From Linnemannia hyalina (taxonomy: Eukaryota > Mortierellomycota > Mortierellomycetes > Mortierellales > Mortierellaceae), in assembly GCA_019671135.1 (NCBI GenBank), contig JAHRHY010000009.1, forward strand, positions 1,736,001-1,800,000: 64,000 nucleotides of DNA, read 5' to 3'. The notes under the pieces are model-generated. The model was not told where the DNA came from and made no database searches. It saw only the letters and a program-made list of their open reading frames with translations. The position numbers and the translations under genes were made by a program. Shown one piece after another: positions 38,213 through 47,977 of this stretch (its first letter is position 1; each line of letters opens with the position of its first letter).

Positions 38213-39558
38213 ATGTCTTCCATGCACACTTCTTCTCTCTTCGACGTCAAGAACAAGGTCGTCCTCGTCACCGGAGGCAGCCGAGGGTAAAAAGAACGAC
38301 ACACAGCAACTCTTGATTTTTCTAGACCTGGCGCTTCCTCGGCTCCCAAGGACACATCGCGGAATGTTGTTCAATTGAGGATACTACCACAGGGGAGCGC
38401 CCTTTCGACAACCTTTCTCCCTCCTACTCACTACACCTATACCTCCCCGCCTCACAATCATTATCCATTCACATGCAGCAATTGGTTCCCAATAACCTGA
38501 CCACCTCTTCTCCTCCTTCTTTCACACCAAAATTACACAGAATCGGCTTGATGATCGCCCACGGATTCGTAGTGAATGGCGCAAAGGTGTACATCTCGTC
38601 CCGCTCAGCAAGCGTCTGCGACAAGGTCGCCGAGGAGCTGTCGAAGCTCGGGCCTGGCCAGTGTATCTCCCTCCCTGCCGATCTCCAGAGCATTAAGGAG
38701 GTCAACCGATTGGTCGCCGAGTTGACCAAGCGCGAGTCCAGTATGTTTTCTTCTTTCTTGTTGTTGCTGCTGTTTGTTTTGGGTGAAGGATGGAGGGATA
38801 AAGAAGAGGGGTAGGGGTGGGATATTTGATCGGTTGATGTTGTGTGAAATGTGAAATGAAGGTTTGGAGTTGAGCAGTGTTGCATACCTAACAATTTCCA
38901 TGCAAAAAATCTCGATCGGGGTTAATGTTTTGTAGAGGTCCACGTCTTGGTCAACAACGCCGGTGCCACTGTAAGTACTTCCTCCACCATCACCCATGGA
39001 CCATTCAGGTCTTACTCTTACCCTGATGAAAAGCACATACCTGACCTCTCAAACACTCCATGATAATAGTGGGGCGCACCATTGGAGACATACCCAGACG
39101 AAGCATTCGAAAAGGTCATGAACCTCAACCTCAAGCGCGTCTTCTCCCTCACCCAAGCAATGCTCCCCCTCCTCGACGCCGCAGCCTCCGAAAAAGCGCC
39201 TGCATCCATCATCAACATCGGCTCCGTCGACGGAATCCACGTCCCCACCCTCGAGACCTACGCCTACTCGGCCTCCAAGGCTGCCCTCCACCAGATGACC
39301 CGTGTTCTGGCAGGTCATTTGGGTCATCGTCAGATTACTTGTAATGCCATTGCGCCAGGGCCCTTTGAGTCCAAGATGATGGCGGCGACGTTGAGGGATT
39401 TTGGAGAGATGATTGTCGGTAGTATTCCTTTGGGACGGATTGGGTTGCCTGAGGATATTGCGGCGACTTGTATTTACTTGGCTTCGAGGGCTGGCGCTTA
39501 CACCACGGGTGCTGTTATCCCTGTCGATGGTGGCTCCTTGGTTCGTGCCAAGGCATAA
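38213..39558 (+). CDS. Short-chain dehydrogenase/reductase (SDR family)
   Basis: Four exons (38213-38286, 38541-38740, 38936-38970, 39070-39558) give 265 residues; every junction is GT-AG and in phase. The cofactor loop TGGSRGIGLMIAHGF (residues ~20-34) spans the first junction, and VYISSR follows as the beta-2 end favouring NADP(H). NNAG is at residues 98-101 and the catalytic Tyr169-x-x-x-Lys173 is in YSASK. A proline-glycine turn (PGPFESKM) and the C-terminal VDGG complete the fold. This is a classical SDR, probably a carbonyl/ketoacyl reductase of the RhlG-like group; the substrate is unknown. The third exon is only 35 bp, easy for gene predictors to miss. It is tail to tail with the secreted-protein gene. 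Confidence 0.94.
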
Positions 39559-39758
39559 ACAAGTCCTTTCTATGCTCGCAGGATATACGCTGGAAATGGT
39601 TCATTCGGCTCGCCACAAGCAATAAAAGACACTGTTTTATTATTATGCATCTGTCAAGGGCATTTGTAAGTCTGTAAACACTTGTACGACGCAATTAATT
39701 ACCGACCCTCCAAAGTGAAGTGAAGAAGTACGAGAAGTACGGGTAAGCGAGGGGTATC

Positions 39759-40706
39759 TTAAAGGGCTACAACGTTCAGGAACGCCAAAACACCCAAGGC
39801 AGTCATCATATTCGCAAACGTCGTCCAAGCGCCCATCACCCCAACAACACCAGTACCGACGCCTGCGCTTGGAGCCGCATTGCTGGAAGCACCACCACTC
39901 CCACCACCGCCATTGGTTACAGGAGCATCGTTCGAGAGCTTGAGAACTCCACGCCAATAGTACATTCCTGGTAGGCCGTTAGGAGCAGTGGGTTGAGGTG
40001 CAGGAGCCACTGCCGTGGTCGTGCCTGCCGTCGCGTTACCGGAGGAAGGTGGGGATGTGGAGGTGGGGATGATTGCTGTCAAGTTGGGTGTAATCGCCAG
40101 GCTCACCTAAAAACAACACGATTTTCAGGAACAATCAGTGGTGAGTGTCTCAAAGTAATCAAATACGATATGTGTAACGGAAAAGAAGAAGGAAGCCAGG
40201 ACGTACAATATAATCCCCTTCAGAGAACTTGAAGGTTGCCAAGGGTGCGACTGTCACGATACGAACAGCAGCTACAGACTTGTACTCCAAAACGGTCGTG
40301 TTTCCTGACCCGTCTGCCTTTGCCACTGTCACTACCACTGAACCTAATTACCAATGAAGGATTGAAAGAAAATTGACAGGGACAATTTTTAGTTCTACTC
40401 TTGTGCTGCATGTGTGGAGAAATAAGCACGCTTTAACCGTCAGGGAAGCAGGGGTTGAACAGAGAGGCACATACTGATAAGTCGACGACCTATATTAAGA
40501 GCAATGGGGAGAACGCCATCGGGGCGGATAGAGATGTCGTTGCCGGGTGATTGGACCTGAACACCGACGGTGTTTTCGAACGTCGGGACTGGGTCTGTTG
40601 CGGAGACGGTTCCTGTGGGTTGCTGCTGTTGGGCGTGTGTCAGGTGCTGGTGAGAGAAGGCAAGGGTTGCGATGAGGAGGAGGAACTTTTGGGCCGTGAA
40701 TAACAT
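39759..40706 (-). CDS. Secreted, probably GPI-anchored cell-surface protein
   Basis: Exons 40475-40706, 40207-40343 and 39759-40106 give 238 residues, all phases preserved. Residues 1 to ~25 are a signal peptide (MLFTAQKFLLLIATLAFS). The middle (~40-125) is beta-rich: VGVQVQSPGNDISI, RLISSVVVTVAKADGSGN and FKFSEGDYI suggest a small sandwich domain. A Thr/Ser/Pro linker and a Gly/Ala/Ser stretch (TNGGGGSGGASSNAAPSAG) precede a hydrophobic end (MMTALGVLAFLNVVAL), the layout of a GPI attachment signal. The domain resembles short fungal wall or membrane proteins of the Ser-Thr-rich type. A precise family is not claimed. Confidence 0.85.
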
Positions 40707-41280
40707 TATGAAGTGAGTGAAGGCGAGAGGAGAGAGGAAAGTCGGTTGAGAAGAGGGAGGAGGAAGAAGGGAAGAGGAGAGAAGGCCGAGTGAGGCGTGG
40801 AAGGGAGTGTCGAAGGTGGTGGTAGGAGGAGAAGGTGACCAACTGTCGACACTGGTGGGGTGGAGAGTGGGGAAAGGGAGGGGAGAAGGACAAAGAAGAA
40901 AGAGAGGAAGAGAGAAGAGAAGAAGGAAGAACATGCATACGAAGTTTTTATCCACTCTGTCAGCCTCAATGCTCTCTTGCTTGTTCTTGTTTGTGTTTGC
41001 TCTCATTCAACCATCCAAACTGTCTTTCTTCGCTTTCCATGTCCCTTTCCCAAAAACGCTTATTATACGGTTCAAAGTGGGGACCACTGCATGCATGTCG
41101 CATTAATGCTACCGCACTCACTTGGTCTCTGTCCCATCAGCTCGTGACAACCAAAGGGGCAAAATAGTAAATATGGCGACGTGGCCTCCAGTTGTTTGCT
41201 TTCCTTGGTCAAGGGTTCCATGGTCACTTCAGCCTTCTACCTTTCAGCCTTCCTTCCATCACCACACTTATCCACCAAGC
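40707..41280. other. Spacer upstream of the secreted-protein gene
   Basis: 40707-40930 is a purine-rich strand (pyrimidine-rich in the direction of the secreted-protein gene) and probably its 5' leader and promoter. 40930-41280 lies upstream of the F-box pseudogene and may hold its former promoter. No gene was seen. Confidence 0.5.
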
Positions 41281-42671
41281 AATGACCAACCCTCCTTCCA
41301 CTTCCCCTCCCTCGCCCTCAATCTTCACCCTCCCACCAGTCCTTCGCTCCTTCTGCGACGTCCTTGCACCCTTGCCTGCTCCCTAGTTTGCTACCAATGG
41401 TCCACGATATTCGCCCCCCCACACCTGACGTCACTTCATATTCAAGTACCTCCAAAATGCGGCACTCCTCGCAGACCCGAGTGTGGCGCAACGGTTATTG
41501 GACCGTGCGGGGATGATAAAGGGAGGTTGTTGTTCTGGGACGGGATGGGTTGGACCCGATTTTGGGTGTTTGGAGTAGAATGAGGGTCTATCGTTGCGAC
41601 ATCAAAGGAGGATGCAGGAAGAACAATGGTAACAACAGCAGCAACAGGTGGAGGAGGTGGGGCCGGTGTTATTGTTCAGGAACGACGCGTCCCGATTTCC
41701 ATGAAACCGGCCCACGATCCAACTGTGCCCCCAATATCTATGAATGGACAAACTGCCAGGTCATCGAGTAGCTCATATCCTTGAACAAGGCATCCCTCCA
41801 AGTCATCCATATCTTTCTGCACTTTAAAACTACCTTCTGGTACACCAACTATGTCTTCCAAGACCCTACTCTCCACATCGACAACATGCTCGCCCTTACC
41901 AACTTGACCTTAAAAGGCGCATCTGTGAGCATGTCGGTCTTTGAGGTGTGGAGGTTATTTGTCACATGTCCAGAACATCTCCAAGTCTTGAAGGTCGAAC
42001 ATATATGTGAGACCATTGCGCCGTACACGAAGTGGGTTGAGATCACAAACGATAATAGGTTCTGTAGCTCAGGACAAGGGGCCGTTGGTGCCATCATCAC
42101 AACCCCGCTACCTCACTTCTACTCGTACCGCCAATTACAGCGAGAACGCTACCTGTCCTCTCAAAACTCGGTCTCACCTCCTGGGTATGCACAACAACAC
42201 TAAAATGCCTCAACATCAGCTTCCGCCCATCCCCCCACCATCAACGACGACCTTCAGTACCACATCCAAATCGAGTCGCTCTACATGAAATTGGACCGTC
42301 TGGCCGCACTAGTCGAGTTGCATATCGGTTGTGAATGTCCCTGCGAGGACCGTGGCTGCAGACGAGTCTACATACAATCTGCCCTGACGATCGAGTCACA
42401 GCCGTCACACTTACCACCACTCATCCTCCCACACACCCTCGACACTTATATTCGACATGTCACTGTCAACAAGCTTAGCCCATATGGCAGGTCTCTAGAA
42501 CCTGGAACTCCTCACATTTCACAGATCCACGGGCACAACATCCAAACCCTAGAACTCGAATGGATGAAGACCCACTGATCCAGCCGTCTGAAGATTCTCC
42601 AGGGCACCAAGAGACATTGGGTCGACGACGGGTTACAAAAGAACTGTCCAAAGTTGGAGACGAGGTGGTGA
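41281..42671 (+). pseudogene. Decayed F-box / leucine-rich-repeat gene
   Basis: Segments in different frames together resemble one F-box/LRR protein. From the ATG at 41281, SIFTLPPVLRSFCDVL is the first half of an F-box. The second half (LACSLVCYQWSTIFAPPHL) is in the next frame, so a frameshift lies near 41365-41390. LADPSVAQRLLDRAGM follows in another frame. At 41781-42203 there are leucine-rich repeats (NMLALTNLTLKGASVSMSV, then HLQVLKVEH). At 42285-42578 is KLDRLAALVELHIG. An in-frame TGA at 42576-42578 is followed by RHWVDDGLQKNCPKLETRW and the natural stop at 42669-42671. An AATAAA at 42675 survives. Introns could explain some frame changes but not the TGA inside the last repeat region. 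F-box/LRR proteins are substrate adaptors of SCF ligases. Confidence 0.72.
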
Positions 42672-43020
42672 ATCAATAAATTAGAAACAAATGCACTAGT
42701 ACTTATTTTCTTGTTTGTTGTACAACACACAACACCTTCGCTGATCGAGATTTGATGTTTGTTTTGCAAGAGTGTTTTTGTAGGTTTTATTACATTTGTA
42801 CGTGTGGTTGTTTGTTCATGGAAACATATGCGCAAGAAAACGAAAGAAAAAAAGCAAAAAGTAAAAAGTCAAGCTACGGTGGATTCGAGTCGTTCAGTAA
42901 AGAACTACTAATCCAGTAATGAATATGGTGTAAGGAAGGCAAAAAGGTGACATAACCAGTACATGATCCTTTGCAAAGACAGCTCGCAGGGAAGTGTTGA
43001 CCTTATATGCGTAATACCTT
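42672..43020. other. Convergent 3' flanks
   Basis: About 350 AT-rich bases between the pseudogene end and the stop codon of the TFIIF alpha gene. It holds polyadenylation-like A/T tracts and nothing else that I can see. Confidence 0.6.
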
Positions 43021-45423
43021 TTAAAAGCCATCCTTCAACACCAGGACACCGTCCACAGGGGTGGCGACCTTCTTGACACACATGGCCAAGATGTTCTTGT
43101 TTCGCCCGTCCCTCCTCAGCTTCTTTTTCAGATCGTAGATCAGGTCACGAGTCGTCACTTTGGGTTTGCTCCTGAGCAGCGCAATGACTTCTGCCTCCGT
43201 GATCAAGTTCGAATCTATTTTGATAGAGCGAGCGAACAATTAGTACGGAAAGTTAAGGGAGAAACAGTGCAAGAGAAAAATACACAAAACGTATCCATAA
43301 CATACCATCATGGGGTTCCGCGGCGTGAGAGGCTGCTGCACTGGAGGTCGACGCCTCAGAGGGACGAGCAACCTTCTTGGGTGAATCCTCGGCCTGTTCT
43401 TGACTTGCTCCATCCATCTTTTTCCTCTTCTTGTCCGACACAGTGGGTGATACTGCTCTTCCATTTACAGCTGCAGGTGGCGAAGATCCTCGGGGTGCTG
43501 ATGAGGAGGATAGTCCAGCAGGCTTGGTAGAGGGCTGTGTTCCTGCGCTAGCGTTCCTGGGAGTAGGCATGGCGGGCTTGTTCTTTAAGGCCTTAGCGCT
43601 GACAGGCTTGCTGGCTGCAGGCTTGGTGGCGTTGGCCTTCTTGGGGGTCAGGGGTGCCTTGGCGTTGGCCTTGGTTTTGTTCTTGGCCTTGGATAAGTCG
43701 GGAGTGCTTCCTCCTGCTGCTGCTGCCGCATCTTCTTCCTTCTTCATTTCCTTCTCCTTGTCAATCTCATCCAAGTCCGAGTCTGACGAGTCCTTGTCCT
43801 ATTAGCATGTAATGTTCTCAAATGTCAATACCTGCTTCAATGAGAATGAAGAAAGGCGATCTTGATAGTACCACCAGGTTAACTTACACTGGCGTAAGGA
43901 TCCTTGTCATCATCGTCATCGTAGGCCTTGTTCTTCTCCAATTTCCGAAGAGCCTTCTTGACAGCCTTTCCAGTTTCGTTGAGGCGTGCCCGGTCGTCCT
44001 CGTCGTCTTCATCTTCGTCAGAATCCATCTGAGTTCCGTGCTTGTTGCGAGGCTATTTATCACAAAGGGAATAAGGAAAGCACGTCAAATATATGTCCTC
44101 ATACAACAAACCACAAACTCGTTGTTGGTGGCGAAATTTAGACTCGAGAGGATCCTCACTTACGTCGTCTTTGGCGTCATCGTCGAAGCCAGGCATGTCT
44201 GCTGGCATCTCTTCGTCGTCCTGCCACACTTCGTCAAAGTCCATCTCGTCAACATCTCCGTGCTTGCCGCGCTTCTTCTTTCTGTCCTTTGCCTCGTCCT
44301 CGTCATAACTATGTGGATGATACAAACACAAGAATGTAAATAATTAGAACATGCTCTCCACGGCCTTTGCAAAATAAGCTCTTCCAGGTGAATCCTTGAA
44401 TAAGCAAACACATACCCAGCGTCATCATCATGGTCGACAGCCAGGAGCTGCTCGGTCTCAATGTCTTCCTCTCCGCCCTCTTCGCCATCCTCAGCCTTCT
44501 TGTTCTTGGATCGCATCAGCCACCGGATGCTGTTGCTCTGCTTCTGCGATTTTTGGAACTATTTGTGTTATGAATCAAGGTGATTGTGGTAAGTACAAAA
44601 GCCTTTCATTCATGCACGCAACAAACAAAACAATATCGCAAAGTGACTTCGGCAAAGCATTGTCCTAGTCGCGTACCTGCTCTTCAGCTTCCTCGGCGGT
44701 GAGGGTGGCATATTGAAGCTTGGGGCTGAACTTGTACCACTTATCGGCAGGCACGACCTTGAAGCCATCCTCGGCAAAGACAAACAGGACATAGTTGGCG
44801 CCTTGTCCTCCCTCGAGCTGACCGGTCCAATTGTTCTGGCTGTCATAGTCATCCAACACCCAGGGTGCGGCTTCAATTTCCTTCTTCTTGCGCTCGTCCT
44901 CGTTGGCGATGTAGATCTGTCTCGTCCGCTTCTTGAAGAGCATCTGCTTGTTGCGGACACCACCTCCGTAGGGCGCGATCAGGGCTGTGTTGGCTCCCGT
45001 CGTCGCAGGTGCTGCAGCGCCACCAGGTGTACCGGCAGCAGCAGCAGCTCCGTCCTTCTTGTCACCAGTAGCATCCTTGGCAGCCTGCTGCTGTTGTTGC
45101 TGATTGTACTGGCTGTACCTGCCATAGTATCCTCGGTGTTGGTTCTCGTTTTTTTTGCGGTGCAGTTTGACGGGGGCGGTGAATGAGTTTGGGGTGATGA
45201 TTTTCTGGCCATGGAAACGCATGACGTGGTGGAGGACATCCCGCGAGGTTGAGACGAGCTTGTAGTCGGTGTATGTTCCAGGGACAGGCTGTGGGGTAGC
45301 GCTAGTCGGGATCTTTTTCTTGATGGTGGGACCACTGTTGCTGCTCGCCTGGCCTGCTGCCAGGGCGCGGGCCTGTTGCTGGCGGTTGGACTGGACTGGA
45401 GGTCTCTTTCTAAGGAACGACAT
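43021..45423 (-). CDS. TFG1: Transcription initiation factor IIF subunit alpha (RAP74/Tfg1)
   Basis: Six exons (44677-45423, 44416-44558, 44164-44308, 43888-44052, 43306-43798, 43021-43214) join in phase to give 628 residues. The N-terminal part is the TFIIF dimerisation region: YKLVSTSRDVLHHVMRFHG, KKRTRQIYIANEDERKKK, APWVLDDYDSQNNWTGQLEG and NYVLFVFAEDGFKVVPADKW. A long, highly acidic middle (DSDEDEDDEDD, EEMPADMPGFDDD) and an Ala/Lys/Pro-rich linker follow. Residues ~565-628 form the C-terminal winged helix (TEAEVIALLRSKPKVTTRDL, VDGVLVLKDGF) that binds FCP1/TFIIB in known RAP74. TFIIF escorts RNA polymerase II into the preinitiation complex. An RTCACGTG site lies about 270 bp upstream of the start. 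Confidence 0.97.
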
Positions 45424-47977
45424 TTGTGTAGGGTATGGTTGTTTTGGCGAAGTAGAGAAGAAAGGCTGATTGCTGTGTGGTTGTTGCAGGAGGGCTCTTC
45501 CTTTTTATTCTTTTTTTTCTTAAGAGACTCTCTTTTTGGCTTGATGGTCTGGCGAGGGGTCTGTTCAAACAAAAGGCCAAAAGGGGTGAACGAAAAGAAA
45601 GAGAAGTGGAGAAGAAGACGAGTCATCAAACAATGTTCGTTATATACACTTTTTTTTTGTGGCAAAACGCGCAGCGGTTGAGTTAACATCACGTGCCTCT
45701 AATCGATGAAGTCAACGAACATTTTTCAATCGCACTTTCTACTAGATCTCAACTGACGAGAGGGAGGAGACATGCACGCGTCGCTTCCAACGGACAAAGG
45801 AAACAGACACGAGCAAAACTACCATCACGAAATGCAAGATATACATCGTCGCCAGTTTGGTCGTCAACATTGATGAGGGAGGAAAAGCATGTGCATGGAT
45901 AAAGAATTATTCTACCTCAATCCCACAACAACCGTCAGTTTCACTGCTGATGCCGCCTTAAAGCCTGAAGGGTCGCTCAAGAACGCCCTCTTCTTGCTAC
46001 AACAAAAATATGGTAGCAAACCAATAGGTTGTTGGTACACATGCATTTGATTGGACATGGACACATTCAAATCCTGAGAAAAAGTCTTCGCAATCTGCTT
46101 GACTGACTCCCTGGACATGTGTCTAGAAAAATGTAGACCCAGCAAAAAGACACGATAAATCATCCACATGGCTTCAAAACAAATAAACATCACATATACC
46201 CACGCCAAAAAATGCAATGCCCTTTGTCCTCATCACACACCCAAAAATAACAAAACCCAGACTACCTGGATAACGAAAAGTAGACTAGCAAAAAGTGGCA
46301 GTGAGTGAGCACCTCAATAACAGACAACATTCCGATGGCTCCCGTTCCCTTTGAGCGCACACCGCGATAGGGTTATATTGCTTTTGGGCAAAAAGACGAC
46401 ATCGTGCTGGGTTGGTGGTGGTGAGTGTTGTAGAATGAGCATGAGCGAAAAAAAATATTTTGGACAACGTATTACGCCAGCAAAATATCACTTGCCATGC
46501 TGTTTTCCTTGTCCATGAGCAACGATGAAAAATGGGCAGTTGAGAGTTGATGATGGTTACGCTGTTTGGCCCCTCTTTTCCTTTCACTTTTCATTGGCGT
46601 CTATTCTCCTATCTTTTGCAAGAGATGGCAAAAAAGGTACATGCCAGGCAGGCAGGCGGTGTTGGGTGGGTCGGTAAGAATTCTTGAGGTCAACGAACAA
46701 ATATAAATGTTGAGAGCGATTTGATAGGAGATTTTTTTCTTCTCTTTCCTTGTCGCTGATCTTTTTCGAGGTTTTCTGTTTTCAAGGTTGCGAAATGAAA
46801 ACCATGAATGAGAATTGAGCCTCCCTATCTTCTTTTTTTGTATTATGACAACGGGGTACATGTCCAGACCCTAGGGATTCTTTACTTTGCGAAAGAAAAT
46901 AGGGAGTGGGATGGAATAAGGAATTTGTCCGTAAAATAGTGTGTGTTTATGTGAACTGCTGTTTACTCCTTTCTTGTAGGCTAGGTCTCGAGTAAGCTTG
47001 GAGGGTGCCCTGTTTGAGGCGGGGTAGCCTGTCTCACTTGAAGGTGATGGGTAATTGTGATTTGCATTTTATTGACTGATGGTTGAGTCAAAATTCAATT
47101 CAGGAACAGAAACAACAGGGTGCATACGAAGAAGGAAGCATCGATTAGAGTGTGGGACACAAAGAAGAATATTGATACAGAAAGAAGAAGCATGTTGAGG
47201 TAGAAGAAGAAGGAGGGGAGGCGAGAGACCCTCTCCGCTGGTGTTCTCTTCATCCCTATCCCGTTGTAATAATTGTTGCTCTTTGATGTTGTGTGGACCG
47301 GCAACGAGACTAAAAGTGAACACAAAAAAAGAACGAAGAGATGAAATTAGTGAGCAACGAATAGGGCTCTCAACCCAACAACACAAACACATAACAGGCA
47401 CAACAGACACTCACCCTCGAGATTCAAAGGCAATGAGTTCATTCTCATTTACAACCCGCTTTTATTGCTTCGTACAGTAGGGGAGGGAGCGAGCGAGGAG
47501 GAAGGAAGAAGACGGATGCTTGTTTGCCTGCAATAATTATGGTCGCAAGAGAACGAAAAAGAAGAGTGTGAGAACAAGGCTGATTCTGCCCATGGACATT
47601 GTTCCTTGTCCTCGCCTTCTTCGTCTGTTCTCTTCTTCTTTTCTTTTCTTTTCTTCTCTTTTTCTCCTTTGTCCGTTCACCTTGTTGTCCCTCTTACTCT
47701 CTGCTTTTCTTATACCTTTCTTTGTTCCCTCTCCTCTCTCTCTGTCAAGTCGCCATTCCTCATTCCACTCTCTTCAGTCAGTTGAACACCATCCCCGTCA
47801 GTAGTCAAGAAAGCCATAGTAGAATCCACACACAAGACACGACCCACCTCCATTCTTTTGTCTCCTTCAAACGCCCTCCCTTTCCTTCCCCTCTCCCTCC
47901 CTCCCTCCACACATTACACACACCACAACACACACGACAGGAAAAAGGGGTGTCTAGCCACACACGCAACGACAAAC
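45424..47977. other. Intergenic, 2.5 kb, with a possible small ORF
   Basis: The region between the divergent TFIIF alpha and coiled-coil genes. Most of it lacks coding character. One patch at 45889-46217 is coding-like on both strands. On the plus strand a 53-codon frame at 45889-46050 reads ATADAALKPEG-like sequence (for example FTADAALKPEGSLKNALFLL). On the minus strand a frame ends at 45912 with FKAASAVKLTVVVGLR after candidate splice acceptors. I cannot decide between them. The last 350 bp are a pyrimidine- and CA-rich leader of the downstream gene. Confidence 0.45.
45690..45695. promoter_or_regulatory. E-box CACGTG in context ATCACGTG (Cbf1-like)
   Basis: ATCACGTG, about 270 bp upstream of the TFIIF alpha ATG, fits the RTCACGTG consensus of Cbf1-type bHLH factors. 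Confidence 0.5.
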
